NCBI RefSeq assembly: GCF_013407955.1
Contig: NZ_JACCBU010000001.1
Span: 1,736,001-1,800,000 of the forward strand
Source: Microlunatus parietis
GTDB lineage: Bacteria > Actinomycetota > Actinomycetes > Propionibacteriales > Propionibacteriaceae
Length of the DNA: 64,000 nt
Direction of reading: 5' to 3'
Made by a program: the position numbers and the translations under genes. Positions 16,853 through 26,209 of the stretch are shown one piece after another (position 1 is the stretch's first letter; every line of letters starts with the position of its first letter). Under the pieces are notes generated by a model that worked only from the letters and a program-made list of their open reading frames with translations, searched no databases and was not told the origin of the DNA.

Positions 16853-17662
16853 CTACCGGCCGAAGCGTCGCTCGCGCTGCCCGTACGAGCGCAGGGCCCG
16901 GATGAAGTCCACCTTGCGGAAGTCGGGCCAGAGGGCCTCGCAGAAGTAGAACTCGCTGTGCGCCGACTGCCACATCAGGAAGCCGGACAGCCGCTGTTCG
17001 CCGGAGGTCCGGATGATCAGGTCCGGGTCCGGCTGGCCGCGAGTGTAGAGATGCTCGGCGATGTGCTCGATCTCCAGCGTCTCGGCCAGTTCCTCGATCG
17101 GCGTGCCGGCCCGGGCGTGCTCGGCCAGCAGCGACCGGACGGCGTCGCGGAGCTCGTGCCGGCCCCCGTACGACACCGCGACGTTGACCAGCAGGCCGGA
17201 GACGTCGTCGGTGGTCCGGGCGGACGCCTTCATCCGTTGCGCCGACTCGGCCGGCAGCAGGTCCAGTGCACCGACCAGGTGCACCCGCCAGCGCCGGGTC
17301 GCGGCCATGTCGGCCACCATCTGCTCGATCACCTCGAGCAGCGGCCGCAGTTGCTCGGTGCTGTTGCGGGAGAAGTTGTCGGTGGACAGCACCCAGAGCG
17401 TGACCAGCGGGATCCCGATCTCGTCGCACCAGTCGACGAACTGCATCAGTTTGTCGGCCCCGGCCCGATAGCCGGCGACCAGCGACTCGCCGGGCGCATT
17501 GGCCCTGGCCCAGCGCCGGTTGCCGTCGGCGAGCACGGCGACATGCTGCGGCAACCGGTTGCGGTCGAGTTCGGCGACCAGCCGGTGCTCGTAGGTCGAG
17601 TAGAGCAGCCCCGAGGGATGCAACCGGTCCACGAACTCGCGCAGCCGGTCGAATCGCACCAT
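16853..17662 (-). CDS. Z-isoprenyl diphosphate synthase (UppS family)
   Basis: The 269-residue cis-prenyltransferase condenses isopentenyl diphosphate onto an allylic primer. HVAVLADGNRRWARANA (about 39-55) holds the catalytic Asp and diphosphate-binding residues. TLWVLSTDNFSRN, VAVSYGGRHELRDAV and the C-terminal PDPDLIIRTSGEQRLSGFLMWQSAHSEFYFCEALWPDF are the remaining signature blocks. Pairing with a divergent hemolysin III gene mirrors Rv1085c/Rv1086, where the enzyme makes short-chain (C15) Z-products. A short-chain synthase is therefore more likely than the undecaprenyl enzyme of wall synthesis. Chain length cannot be fixed from sequence alone. Confidence 0.9.
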   Translation of the reverse strand: MVRFDRLREFVDRLHPSGLLYSTYEHRLVAELDRNRLPQHVAVLADGNRRWARANAPGESLVAGYRAGADKLMQFVDWCDEIGIPLVTLWVLSTDNFSRNSTEQLRPLLEVIEQMVADMAATRRWRVHLVGALDLLPAESAQRMKASARTTDDVSGLLVNVAVSYGGRHELRDAVRSLLAEHARAGTPIEELAETLEIEHIAEHLYTRGQPDPDLIIRTSGEQRLSGFLMWQSAHSEFYFCEALWPDFRKVDFIRALRSYGQRERRFGR

Positions 17663-17757
17663 ATTCGGCAGCGTATCCGCAGTCGCTGTGCCGCGCCCGT
17701 GCCGGCCCGAAGACCGGTCGGATTTTGCTTTCTTGCCCTCTCGTTTAGGCTGTAACC

Positions 17758-17769
17758 TACGGGACCGTA
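17758..17769. promoter_or_regulatory. Palindrome in the divergent trhA/isoprenyl synthase promoter
   Basis: TACGG-GA-CCGTA is a perfect 5-2-5 inverted repeat within GTAACCTACGGGACCGTAAC. It lies in the gap between the two divergent genes, 69 bases before the trhA start. It looks like a TetR-type half-site pair, but no regulator is adjacent. Confidence 0.4.
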
Positions 17770-17837
17770 ACTTTGGTCGGGCAGAATCGCTGCCCGCAGC
17801 ACCAAACCGGCGCGCCACGACTCGGAGGACCACAGCG

Positions 17838-18548
17838 ATGAGCACGACTCGGACCGATCCCGATCTCGAGCCGGACCGGACCGCCGGCGACCAGGTCGCC
17901 GAGGTGATCCGGCAGGTCAAGCCGAAACTGCGCGGCTGGCTGCACGCCGGCATGACCCCGCTCGCCGCGGCCGCCGGGATCGTGCTGATCTGGCTGGCGC
18001 CGACCGCGGCCGGCAAGGTCGGCGGTGCCGTCTTCCTGGCCGCGTCACTGCTGCTGTTCGGCACCAGCGGCCTCTATCACCGGTTCCACTGGGGCCCGAC
18101 CGGCGACGCCGTGCTGCGGCGGATGGACCACGCCAACATCTACGTCTTCATCGCCGCGACCTACACCCCGCTGGCGTTGATCATGCTGACCGGCACGTCC
18201 CGGGTCGTCCTGCTGAGTGTGATCTGGAGTGCCGCCTTGGGCGGGCTGCTGTTCCGGCTGTTCTGGCTGTCGGCGCCACGCTGGCTCTACACCGGCCTGT
18301 ACATCCTGATGGGCTGGGCCGCCGTCGGCTGGCTCGGCGCGTTCTATGCCGCGGGCGGGGCCGCCGTCGTCGCCCTGGTCGTGGCCGGCGGCCTGTTCTA
18401 CACGCTGGGCGCCGTGGTGTACGGGAAGAAATGGCCGGACCCGTCGCCGCGCTGGTTCGGCTTCCACGAGATCTTCCACTCGTTCACGATCGCCGGGTTC
18501 GCGGTGCACTACATCGCGATCTCGTTGATCACGTACGCGGCGGGCTGA
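17838..18548 (+). CDS. trhA: Hemolysin III/PAQR family membrane protein TrhA
   Basis: The 236-residue protein has seven predicted hydrophobic helices after a polar N-terminus. The PAQR landmarks are GTSGLYHRFHW with Ser and His (about 75-85), MDHANIYVFIAATYTPLAL (Asp and His), and the C-terminal GFHEIFHSFTIAGFAVHY (two His). These Ser/His/Asp positions bind zinc in the family, which is linked to membrane fluidity homeostasis and possible hydrolase activity. The older hemolysin name should not be taken literally. ATG 17838 has CGGAGGA ahead. It ends base-to-base against the convergent AbrB-like gene. Confidence 0.92.
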   Translation: MSTTRTDPDLEPDRTAGDQVAEVIRQVKPKLRGWLHAGMTPLAAAAGIVLIWLAPTAAGKVGGAVFLAASLLLFGTSGLYHRFHWGPTGDAVLRRMDHANIYVFIAATYTPLALIMLTGTSRVVLLSVIWSAALGGLLFRLFWLSAPRWLYTGLYILMGWAAVGWLGAFYAAGGAAVVALVVAGGLFYTLGAVVYGKKWPDPSPRWFGFHEIFHSFTIAGFAVHYIAISLITYAAG

Positions 18549-18785
18549 TTACTCCTCGGTGTCCTGCTGGACGGCGAGGACGCCGCGGGCGAAGCGCTGG
18601 AACCGCTCGTTGTCGACCAGCGCGATCCCCTGCGCCTTGTCGACCAGGACCAGCAGCGTGTCGCCAGCCTCGAGCCCGAGCAGGTCACGGGCGTCCTTGG
18701 GGATGACGATCTGGCCCTTCTCCCCGATCTTCACGGTGCCCACGATGTAGCGACCGTCCGGCCCCTCGATCATCTTCCCGGCCAT
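18549..18785 (-). CDS. AbrB/MazE/SpoVT-type DNA-binding protein
   Basis: The 78-residue protein contains a swapped-hairpin AbrB domain: YIVGTVKIGEKGQIVIPKDARDLLGLEAGDTLLVLVD (about 12-48), where KGQIVIPKDAR is the family hallmark. A short charged tail follows. Such proteins act as transition-state regulators or as antitoxins. No toxin gene follows, since the stop abuts the convergent trhA, so a stand-alone regulator is likelier. A ribosome site GGGAGGG precedes ATG 18785. The gene is divergent from the anchored hydrolase, with an AT-rich stretch of AAGT/ACTT words between them that could be its target. Confidence 0.9.
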   Translation of the reverse strand: MAGKMIEGPDGRYIVGTVKIGEKGQIVIPKDARDLLGLEAGDTLLVLVDKAQGIALVDNERFQRFARGVLAVQQDTEE

Positions 18786-18851
18786 GAACCACCCTCCCTG
18801 ACGTACTGGTAGCCTAAGTGTAACTTTTCCTACTTGTGCGGGAAGGTGGAC

Positions 18852-19928
18852 ATGGCCAAGAAGCGCTGGATCGTGCTGGGGATCGGCGGAGCCCTGGTCC
18901 TCGGGCTGGTGGCGGTCGCCGCGACGTACGTCGACCAGAACACGAACTACACCGAACGCGACGCCGAGCAGCTGGCCCGGGCGGGCGTCACGACCAAGAT
19001 CACGACGATCGGCGGTCACCAGACCCATTACGCGGAAGGCCCGGACAACGGGCCGCCGCTGCTGCTGATCCACGGCCAGGGCTCGCAATGGGACGACTAC
19101 GCCAAGGTGCTGCCGACCTTGATCAACTCGCACCATGTGTTCGCGATCGACGTGTACGGGCACGGCCGCTCGGCCCGGCTGCCCGCGCAGGACTACACCG
19201 CGGTACGGATCGGCACTTTGATCGCGGAGTTCATGGAGCAGGAGCTGGGCGGGCCGGCCATGGTCTCCGGCCACTCCTCCGGCGCCCTGCTCGCCGCCTG
19301 GCTGGCCGCCAACCGGCCCGACCTGGTCAGCGGGGTGCTGCTGGAGGATCCGCCGTTCTACTCCTCGATCATGCCGCGGGCCGCGAAGACGACCGGCGGG
19401 GCGATCTTCTCGATCACCCGCGACTTCCTGGCCCAGACCGAGGAGCGCGACTTCCAGCGCTACTTCATCGAGCACGGCGACTACTTCGCCTTCTTCGGCC
19501 CGGCGAAGACCCAGATCGAGACGTACGCACTCGGCTATCTCGATGATCATCCGGGCGAGCCCCTGGAGATCTTCTTCCTGCCGCCGATGGTCAACGTCTT
19601 CTTCCGCGGGCTGGTCAACTACGACCCGGCCTTCGGCGCGGCGTGGTTCGACAACCATTGGTACGAGGGTTACGACACCGACACCGTACTGAAGTCGATC
19701 AAGGTGCCGACGGTGCTCCTGCACACCAACTACTTCCAGCAGAGCACGGGCAGCTACTACCAGAACGGCGTCCTGATGGCGGCTATGGACGGCGACGAGA
19801 AGGAGCGCACGCTCGGGCTGCTGTCCAACGAGGAACTGGTCGAGATCGCCTCCGGCCACCTGGTCCACTTCGAACGCCCCGACGCCTACCTGGACGCCTT
19901 CGCCCGCCTCACCGCCCGTGTCCCCTGA
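18852..19928 (+). CDS. Membrane-anchored alpha/beta hydrolase
   Basis: The 358-residue protein has an N-terminal membrane anchor (RWIVLGIGGALVLGLVAVAATYV, about 5-27) and an alpha/beta hydrolase domain. LLLIHGQGSQWDDY gives the oxyanion loop, and VSGHSSGALLAAWLA holds the nucleophile Ser in GxSxG. An Asp candidate occurs before the final His in EIASGHLVHFERPDAYLDAF. The domain should lie outside the membrane. Substrate is unknown; lipid ester or haloalkane-type activities are both possible in this fold. I choose ATG 18852 with GGAAGG upstream over a TTG at 18834. Confidence 0.85.
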   Translation: MAKKRWIVLGIGGALVLGLVAVAATYVDQNTNYTERDAEQLARAGVTTKITTIGGHQTHYAEGPDNGPPLLLIHGQGSQWDDYAKVLPTLINSHHVFAIDVYGHGRSARLPAQDYTAVRIGTLIAEFMEQELGGPAMVSGHSSGALLAAWLAANRPDLVSGVLLEDPPFYSSIMPRAAKTTGGAIFSITRDFLAQTEERDFQRYFIEHGDYFAFFGPAKTQIETYALGYLDDHPGEPLEIFFLPPMVNVFFRGLVNYDPAFGAAWFDNHWYEGYDTDTVLKSIKVPTVLLHTNYFQQSTGSYYQNGVLMAAMDGDEKERTLGLLSNEELVEIASGHLVHFERPDAYLDAFARLTARVP

Positions 19929-19986
19929 CCCGGAACCGGACAGCGTGGAAATCCCTGCCGCGTCCGGTGGCACCGAGGTTCCACGG

Positions 19987-21990
19987 TCACGGGCTGGCCA
20001 GGGCCTCGGTGAGGTCGGCGACGGTGGTGACGGGCAGCCGGCAGAAGAAGTTGCGGCAGACGTACGCGGTCGGGCGGTTGTCGATCATGGTCCGCTGCTC
20101 CAGCAGGGCGAAGCCGGCCAGGTCCGGCGGTCCGGCCAGGACGACGGACCCGGCCGGGGCGAGCCGCCAGGCCGCTTGGCGCAGGCCGATCGTGTCGGGA
20201 TGGTCCGGCGGCCCGGCGATCGCGACCTCGACCGGCGGCGCCGCCGTCCGGCTGATCGCGTCGGCGAGCAGCCAGCCCGCGAATCGAGGCGCGGCCGTGA
20301 TCAACCCAGCGGCAGAGGCGGCGGCCCGCTCAGCCCGTTCGGCATAGTCCGTTCGTCCGGTCAGCTCGGCCAGCAGGGTGAGCGCGTGGACGGCGGCGCT
20401 GAGCCCTGACGGGGTCGCGTTGTCGGTCGGGTCCTTCGGCCGCAGATACAGCCGCTCGGCCTCGGCGGCCGTGTCGTAGAAGCCGCCGGAGCCGTCGTCG
20501 AACGCGGTGATCATCCGGTCGGCCAGCCACTCAGCTCGGATCAGCCAGTCGGCGTCGGCTCCCGCGGCGGCGAGTCGGGTGGCCGCCTGGCACAGCGCCG
20601 CGTAATCCTCCAGCACCGCCGCGGCGGTGCCGACCCGGCCCTCCCGCGAGCTGCGGCGCAGGCCGTCGTCGACCAGGTGCACCCGCCAGACCAGGTCGGC
20701 CGCGTGCCGGGCCACCTCGAGCCAGTCCGGCCGGTCCATGATCATCGCGGCCTGCACCAGCGCGTCGATCGCCCAGCCGTTCCAGGCGGTGATGATCTTG
20801 TCGTCGCGGCCCGGCCGGGGCCGCTCGGAGCGGGCGTCCGCGAGCCGGCGGCGGACGTCGGCCAGCCGAACCGGATCCTGGTCCACCGGCAACTGCAGCG
20901 TCGAGGCCCCCTCCTCGAACGTGCCGTTCGCGGTCACGACGAAGACCTCGGCCGCCCAGTCCGCGTCCTCCGGTCCCAGCACATCCCGCAGTTGCTCCGG
21001 AGTCCAGGCGTAATAGGCACCTTCCCGCAGCCTGCCTTCGGCGTCGGCGGAATCCGCGTCGAGGCTGGAGGCGAAGCCGCCCTCCGGCGTCCGCAGCTCG
21101 GTGAACAGCCAGTCGACCAGGTCGGTCGCGACCCGCTCCGCCAGCGGCGAGCCGGTCCGGCGCCACCAGCCGACGTAGTTGCCGAGCAGCAGCGCGTTGT
21201 CGTACAGCATCTTCTCGAAGTGCGGCACCACCCAGCTGCTGTCGACGCTGTACCGGGCGAACCCGCCGGCGAGTTGATCATGGATGCCGCCGCGGGCCAT
21301 CGCCTCCAGCGTCCCCTCGACCATGATCATCGCGTCCGGGTCGTCCGACCGCAGCAACGCTTCCACGACCAGGGACGGCGGGAACTTCGGCGCCGTACCG
21401 AATCCGCCGCGCTCCCCGTCGTAGTCCCGCCGCAGGGTCGCGATCGCCTGCGCCACCTCCTCGGCTCCGGCCTGGCCGGCCAGGTCGGGCCGTGCGCCGG
21501 CGAGTTGATCACTGATCGAGCCGGCCGCCGTGACGAGTTCCTCCCGGCGATCCCGCCATGCCTCCCCGATCGCCTGCAGTACTTGCGGAAACGACGGCAG
21601 CCCGCCGCGCGGCGCGGGCGGGTAATAGGTGCCGGCGAAGAACGGGCTCCGGTCCGGCGTCAGGAACACCGTCATCGGCCAGCCGCCCTGCCCGGTCAGC
21701 GCCTGCGTGGCCTGCATGTAGACGGCGTCGACGTCCGGCCGCTCCTCCCGGTCCACCTTGACCGCCACGAACCCGGAGTTGATCATGGCCGCGATCCGCT
21801 CGTCCTCGAACGACTCGTGCGCCATCACGTGACACCAGTGGCAGGCCGCGTAGCCGACCGACAACAGCACCGGGACCTCCCGCCGAGCCGCCTCGGCGAA
21901 CGCCTGGTCGCCCCACTCCCACCAGTCGACCGGGTTGTCCGCGTGCTGCAGAAGGTACGGGGAGGTGCTGTCGGCAAGACGATTGGCCAT
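19987..21990 (-). CDS. DUF255 thioredoxin-domain protein (YyaL/spermatogenesis-associated 20 type)
   Basis: The 667-residue protein has an N-terminal thioredoxin-like domain, starting [25 protein letters not shown], with the CHWC active site at Cys50 and Cys53 in [20 protein letters not shown]. After it, [18 protein letters not shown] and [14 protein letters not shown] are family constants. The long C-terminal part is an alpha/alpha barrel resembling N-acylglucosamine epimerase and glycoside hydrolases. The family is widespread but its reaction is unknown. Position between hemolysin III and the mca block matches Rv1084. The 23-kb accessory block starts directly upstream of it. Confidence 0.92.
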   Translation of the reverse strand: MANRLADSTSPYLLQHADNPVDWWEWGDQAFAEAARREVPVLLSVGYAACHWCHVMAHESFEDERIAAMINSGFVAVKVDREERPDVDAVYMQATQALTGQGGWPMTVFLTPDRSPFFAGTYYPPAPRGGLPSFPQVLQAIGEAWRDRREELVTAAGSISDQLAGARPDLAGQAGAEEVAQAIATLRRDYDGERGGFGTAPKFPPSLVVEALLRSDDPDAMIMVEGTLEAMARGGIHDQLAGGFARYSVDSSWVVPHFEKMLYDNALLLGNYVGWWRRTGSPLAERVATDLVDWLFTELRTPEGGFASSLDADSADAEGRLREGAYYAWTPEQLRDVLGPEDADWAAEVFVVTANGTFEEGASTLQLPVDQDPVRLADVRRRLADARSERPRPGRDDKIITAWNGWAIDALVQAAMIMDRPDWLEVARHAADLVWRVHLVDDGLRRSSREGRVGTAAAVLEDYAALCQAATRLAAAGADADWLIRAEWLADRMITAFDDGSGGFYDTAAEAERLYLRPKDPTDNATPSGLSAAVHALTLLAELTGRTDYAERAERAAASAAGLITAAPRFAGWLLADAISRTAAPPVEVAIAGPPDHPDTIGLRQAAWRLAPAGSVVLAGPPDLAGFALLEQRTMIDNRPTAYVCRNFFCRLPVTTVADLTEALASP

Positions 21991-22020
21991 GACACCGACC
22001 GTAACGCGCCCGCCCGAACC

Positions 22021-22503
22021 TCAGTGAAGCAACTGCAGCACCCACTGCCCTCGCTCGGCGGCGGCCCGATAGAACTCCTTCACCGCAACGAAATTCGGCG
22101 CGAGGTAGCCGGCGAAGCTGTCCGCATCGTCCCAGATGTCCGGGTAGACCTCCGCCGATGCCATCGCCGCCGGGTCGAACCTCGCTCGGAGCGTGGTGGG
22201 ATCGACGTCGGCCAGCGCGGCGGCAATGGCGGCCACGCCGGACGGGTCGAGCAGTCGCGGTGGCCCGTACCCGAAGTTCCCGTCGAGCTCCTCTCCTCCG
22301 AAGATCACCGAGGCCAGCGGGCCCTCGGTGGTCCACGGGTCGCCGGTCAGCAACCAGTGGATGCCGTGCCAGGCCTTGTCGAGGTCCACGGCGGACGGCG
22401 ACGTCCGGTCCGCGTTCAGCCGCTCCCAAATCGACTCCGGATCCGCGCGTACCGCACTGGCCTCGGCCCCGGTGAGGGCCCAGCCGTCCCAGGTCATTCC
22501 CAT
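22021..22503 (-). CDS. DUF1877 (YfbM-like) family protein
   Basis: The 160-residue acidic protein starts MGMTWDGWALTGAEA, a standard opening of the YfbM/DUF1877 family. WHGIHWLLTGDPW and FGGEELDGNFGYGPPRLL are further family constants, and WDDADSFAGYLAPNFVAVKEFYRAAAERG ends the fold. The family has a known fold but no assigned function. I use ATG 22503; ATG 22497 and 22524 are alternatives. It is divergent from the sigma factor gene, with a 75-base gap. Confidence 0.8.
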   Translation of the reverse strand: MGMTWDGWALTGAEASAVRADPESIWERLNADRTSPSAVDLDKAWHGIHWLLTGDPWTTEGPLASVIFGGEELDGNFGYGPPRLLDPSGVAAIAAALADVDPTTLRARFDPAAMASAEVYPDIWDDADSFAGYLAPNFVAVKEFYRAAAERGQWVLQLLH

Positions 22504-22578
22504 GACGGCATCATCGCGTACCATCGGCCGGTCGGGTCCGCATGCAACAACCGATCTCTTCCGAACGTGAGTTCCTGT

Positions 22579-23091
22579 ATGGGAGTGAGAGTGAAGGACC
22601 CGCCACGGCCAGAACTCTCCTTCGACACCTGGATCAGTACGCGCATCCCGGAACTGATGAGGTTCGCCTACCTGGTGACCGGAAGCCAGGACGCGGCCGA
22701 AGAAGCCGTCCAGACGGCGTTGTCGGCTGCGTGCGAGAAGTGGCCGAAGGTCAGCCGAACCACCGACCCGGATGCGTACGTTCGGCGGATGATCGCCAAC
22801 GCCCATGTCTCGCAATGGCGGAAGTTCGGGAAACGGATCGCGGTGGTCGCCGCCGTGCCCGAGGACCGCGGCGGCGATCCGGCCGATTCGATCGCGACCA
22901 ACGATGCGGTCTGGCGGATCTGCTCGGCCCTTCCCCGGCAGCAGCGGGCCGCAGTGGTGCTGCGGTTCTACGAGGACCTGGACTACGCCGAGATCGCGCG
23001 GATCCTCGACGTCACGGAGGCCACCGTTCGCTCCCATATTCACCGAGCACTCGCCGCGCTGCGGGTGCAGCTGAGCCGAGCGGAGGACTGA
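22579..23091 (+). CDS. SigE-family ECF-like RNA polymerase sigma factor
   Basis: The 170-residue protein has sigma region 2 (LMRFAYLVTGSQDAAEEAVQTALSAACEKWPKV, about 22-54) and region 4 (LPRQQRAAVVLRFYEDLDYAEIARILDVTEATVRSHIHRALAAL, about 118-160). The spacing and the A-Y-L-V-T-G motif place it in the SigE family common in actinomycetes. Start is uncertain: ATG 22579 or GTG 22591, the latter with GGGAG five bases ahead. Two bases separate it from a membrane protein gene that probably forms its signalling partner, although that protein shows no anti-sigma zinc motif. Confidence 0.9.
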   Translation: MGVRVKDPPRPELSFDTWISTRIPELMRFAYLVTGSQDAAEEAVQTALSAACEKWPKVSRTTDPDAYVRRMIANAHVSQWRKFGKRIAVVAAVPEDRGGDPADSIATNDAVWRICSALPRQQRAAVVLRFYEDLDYAEIARILDVTEATVRSHIHRALAALRVQLSRAED

Positions 23092-23093
23092 TC

Positions 23094-24194
23094 ATGGCCG
23101 ATCCGACCGACGAAGACCTCGAGCAGATCATGCGGGCCGGCCTGGCCGGGCGGGCCGGGCAGGTCGACACCGACGTGCCGATCCGAGTGAACCGTCCACG
23201 CTCCCGTGGCTGGGTGCTTCCGGCGGCAGCCGCCGCAGCCGTCGGGATCCTCATCGTTGCCGCGCTGGTCCTGCCCGGCGCCAACGTTCCCGTACCCCCG
23301 TCCGACGACCGCACGCTGGTGGCGAACCCGCCGGTTCCCAGCAACTGGCGGTTGGAGTCCTGGCACGGCGTCCAGGTCTCGGTGCCGCCGGACTGGGGTT
23401 GGGGCGGGGCTCCCACCCCGGACCATGGGGGCAGGTCCGGCACCGGCGACCTGTTGGACTGCGGAACGGCCGCCTACCGGTCCGCCGATGGCAACCCGAC
23501 CCAGGACACGGCCCGGCCCTATGTCGGGCGGCCGGTCATGATGACCGACGCCTGCTCCGTCATCCAAGGTCAGAACTTCCCCCAACCGAAGGCCCCCTAC
23601 GTCTGGCTCGGCGCAGCGATCGAACCGGGCACGCGTGACCTCGGCGGCGGCTGGAAGCAGACGACCATCGAGGCCGGCGGCAGTACGGTGACGGTCGCCA
23701 CCCGGGACGACTCGTTGAGCGAACAGATCCTCGCCACCGTGAAGCCCAATCCCGGCACCGATTGTGAAGCGGAGTTCAACGGCCCGAGGGTCAGCGACTT
23801 CACCGTTGCCGAACCCTCCACCATGTCCGTGTGCGCGTACCGGCGCAGCGAGAACGCCCCGGGGTTCAAGTTGCAGTACGCCACCGAGGTCGACGCCGAA
23901 GCGTCGCGCAAGTTCCTCGCCGCGGTCGACGCGGCACCGAAGCTTCAGTGCATCGACACCTATACGGACGAGTGGGTCGTCCTCCGGATCCACGGCGAGG
24001 GCGGCAAGACCCAGATCATCGCCGTCGATACCGCCGATTGCGTCGGCGTCCACACATCGAAGGGGACCGCCGAGCTGAACGTCGCCACCGTCTCTCCCTG
24101 GGCGGTCGACGGGATCCCGGCGTACGTCATCGGCCCGCGGGACACCAGCGGAACGCCAGGCCTGAGCGATTACTTCCGGGGCATGCTCGGCTGA
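23094..24194 (+). CDS. Single-pass membrane protein partnered with the sigma factor
   Basis: The 366-residue protein has a short cytoplasmic N-terminus, with TDEDLEQIMRAGLAGRAGQVDTDVPI (about 4-29) and an Arg-rich stretch. One transmembrane helix follows (WVLPAAAAAAVGILIVAALVLPG, about 38-60), then a large exported domain with several Cys. Sigma-linked genes of this layout are common next to SigE-family factors in actinomycetes. The cytoplasmic segment is the place for sigma contact, but I see no HxxxCxxC anti-sigma motif. It may instead be the target or sensor. Its last 25 bases overlap the convergent hydrolase gene at 24170-24194. Confidence 0.75.
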   Translation: MADPTDEDLEQIMRAGLAGRAGQVDTDVPIRVNRPRSRGWVLPAAAAAAVGILIVAALVLPGANVPVPPSDDRTLVANPPVPSNWRLESWHGVQVSVPPDWGWGGAPTPDHGGRSGTGDLLDCGTAAYRSADGNPTQDTARPYVGRPVMMTDACSVIQGQNFPQPKAPYVWLGAAIEPGTRDLGGGWKQTTIEAGGSTVTVATRDDSLSEQILATVKPNPGTDCEAEFNGPRVSDFTVAEPSTMSVCAYRRSENAPGFKLQYATEVDAEASRKFLAAVDAAPKLQCIDTYTDEWVVLRIHGEGGKTQIIAVDTADCVGVHTSKGTAELNVATVSPWAVDGIPAYVIGPRDTSGTPGLSDYFRGMLG

Positions 24195-25171
24195 TCAGGG
24201 CTGCTGTCGCTGATCCGGTCGGCCAGCCGGGAGTTCGCCTCGGCCCAGGCGTCGACCATCCGGGTGCCGCCGTGGCCCTCGGCCTCGTCGATGATCAACT
24301 CCGAGTCCGGCCAGGCCCGGTTCAGTTCCCAGGCGGTGATCAACGGGCCGCTGATGTCGGCCCGGCCGTGGATCAGGATCCCCGGGATCCCGGCCAGTTC
24401 GCCGGCCCGGGCCAGGATCGGCGGCTCGAGGAACCCGTCAGCCGCCCAATAGTGGGTGGTCAGGGTGACGAAGACCTGGCGGAAGACCTGATCATCCCAA
24501 CGCGGGTTGCGCTGCAGCCCGGTGGCGAAGGAGATGTGGTGATCCTCCCAGTCGGCCCAGGCGAGCGCCGCGGCGTCGCGTACCGCCGGATCGGGGTCGG
24601 TGATCAACGTCGCGTAGGCCTCGACGATCCGCGACTCGTGCCGCCGGTAGCCGATCCCGGCCGCCTCGGCGTGCCCGGCGAACCGGTCCCAGGCCTCGGG
24701 GAACACCGTGCCGACCTGTTCGGTGATCCAGTCGACCTCGGGCCGGCCGGTGGTGGTCACGGCCATGATCACGATGCCGAGCACTCGGTCCGGATGTTCC
24801 AGCGCGTACGCCAGCGCGAGCGTCGACCCCCAGGACACGCCGTTGATCACCCACCGGTCGACGCCGAGCGTCTCGCGCAACCGTTCGCAGTCGGCGATCA
24901 ACGCCTGGGTGGTGTTGCCGGCCAGGTCATGATCGGGATCGATCGCCAGCGGCTTCGACCGGCCGCAGCCGCGCTGGTCGATCCCGATGATCCGGAACCG
25001 CTCCGGGTCGAACTTGGTGACGTAGCCGCCGGGCCCGAGGGTGCCGCCCGGACCGCCGTGCAGGTAGAGCGCCGGGATGCCGTCCGGATTGCCTGACTCC
25101 TGCCAGTAGACGGTCTGGCCGGAGCCGACGTCGAGCAGGCCGGAATCACGAAGCGGGGTTCTGGGGAACAC
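24170..25171 (-). CDS. Prolyl aminopeptidase-type alpha/beta hydrolase (S33)
   Basis: The 333-residue protein begins LRDSGLLDVGSGQTVYWQESGNPDGIPALYLHGGPGGTLGPGG, with the HGGPGG oxyanion loop of proline iminopeptidases. IIGIDQRGCGRSKP follows, and the nucleophile Ser lies in VINGVSWGSTLALAYAL (GxSxG, about 110). His candidates lie near the C-terminus in AEGHGG, and Asp in HGRADI. It cleaves N-terminal proline from peptides in its characterised relatives. It follows the LacI gene by 9 bases, so it is probably the last gene of the operon that starts at 30267. That is an unusual companion for a nucleoside hydrolase and may point to an amide- or ester-linked substrate. GTG start. Confidence 0.85.
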   Translation of the reverse strand: MFPRTPLRDSGLLDVGSGQTVYWQESGNPDGIPALYLHGGPGGTLGPGGYVTKFDPERFRIIGIDQRGCGRSKPLAIDPDHDLAGNTTQALIADCERLRETLGVDRWVINGVSWGSTLALAYALEHPDRVLGIVIMAVTTTGRPEVDWITEQVGTVFPEAWDRFAGHAEAAGIGYRRHESRIVEAYATLITDPDPAVRDAAALAWADWEDHHISFATGLQRNPRWDDQVFRQVFVTLTTHYWAADGFLEPPILARAGELAGIPGILIHGRADISGPLITAWELNRAWPDSELIIDEAEGHGGTRMVDAWAEANSRLADRISDSSPDQPSMPRK

Positions 25172-25180
25172 CCGCCGATC

Positions 25181-26188
25181 CTACGGGCCCTCCGGCGTGC
25201 AGCCGCAGGACCGGCCGATCCGCAGCCGCGGCCGGAGCACCCGGTGCACGGCCTCGGTGTGCTCGCGCCGGACCAGCCCGACCAGGGTCTCCAGAGCCGT
25301 CCGGGCCAGGGCGGCGACGTCCTGGTCGACCGAGGTGAGCGACGGCTGCCCGTACCGGCCGGCCTCGGTGCCGTCGAAGCCGACCACGGCAAGATCATCG
25401 GGGACCCGCAGGCCGGCCTCGGCGCAGGCGGCGATGGCGCCGATCGCCTGTGCGTCGCTGGTCGCGAACACCGCGTCGATCTCCCGCCCGGACGTGATCA
25501 ACTCGCGCATCGCCCGGTAGCCGCCCTCGCTGGAGAAGCTGGTGTGTACGGGAGCGGCGGCGGTCATGCCGGCCCGGTCCAGCGCGTCCTGCCAGCCGGC
25601 CACGCGCTCCTGGACGGCGTCGATCTCGGCCGGCCCGGCCAGGCAGACCGGGTTGCTGCGATCATGGGACAGCAGATGCTCGACGGCCTCGGCGGCAGCG
25701 GTCCGGTTGTCGATCACGACCGAGGAGAAGCCGGTCCCCTGCGGCGCGCGGTCCAGCAGCACCACCGGCAGGCGTACCTCGTCCAGCATGCTGACGTCCG
25801 GGTGCGACGCGGCGGAGATCAACAACAGCCCGTCCACCTGGCGGTCGACGAACGCCCGCAGGTACGCCGACTCCCGCTCGGTCTGGTTGTCCGCGGTGCC
25901 GATGATCAACATGTAGTCGTTCCGGAACGCCTCGTCCTCCACCGCTTGGGCCAGCTCGCCGAAGTGCGGGTTCCGGTGATCCGGCATCAGCATCGCGATC
26001 GAGTGGGTCCGGTTCTCCCGCAGCGCCCGGGCGATCCGGTTCGGCCGGTAGTTCAGTTCCGCGACCGCGGCCAGCACCCGTTCCCGCGCCTCGGCCGACA
26101 CCGGCCGCGGACCACCGTTCAGCACATAGCTGACCAGCGCCGGCGACACCCCCGCCACCCTCGCCACGTCAGCTCTCGTGATCGCCAC
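25181..26188 (-). CDS. LacI family transcriptional regulator
   Basis: The 335-residue protein has the N-terminal LacI helix-turn-helix ITRADVARVAGVSPALVSYVLNGGPRPVSAEARERVL and the hinge helix RPNRIARALRENRTHSIAMLMPD. A periplasmic-binding-like core follows, with DRQVDGLLLISAA, VVLLDRAP and AVFATSDAQAIGAIAACAEAGLRVPDDLAVVGFDG. It ends in RPRLRIGRSCGC. The GTG start follows GGGGGACG. It lies inside the nucleoside-hydrolase/ABC operon and probably represses it through TCAACACGTGTTGA sites at 30279 and 30313, giving autoregulation. The inducer is presumably the transported nucleoside or glycoside. Confidence 0.92.
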   Translation of the reverse strand: MAITRADVARVAGVSPALVSYVLNGGPRPVSAEARERVLAAVAELNYRPNRIARALRENRTHSIAMLMPDHRNPHFGELAQAVEDEAFRNDYMLIIGTADNQTERESAYLRAFVDRQVDGLLLISAASHPDVSMLDEVRLPVVLLDRAPQGTGFSSVVIDNRTAAAEAVEHLLSHDRSNPVCLAGPAEIDAVQERVAGWQDALDRAGMTAAAPVHTSFSSEGGYRAMRELITSGREIDAVFATSDAQAIGAIAACAEAGLRVPDDLAVVGFDGTEAGRYGQPSLTSVDQDVAALARTALETLVGLVRREHTEAVHRVLRPRLRIGRSCGCTPEGP

Positions 26189-26209
26189 AATCGTCCCCCG
26201 CAGTCGTGA

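Noticed and set aside
19987..23091. Very long plus-strand open frame antisense to the DUF255 gene
   Set aside because: Shadow frame of a high-GC gene; only its last 171 codons (the sigma factor) are real.
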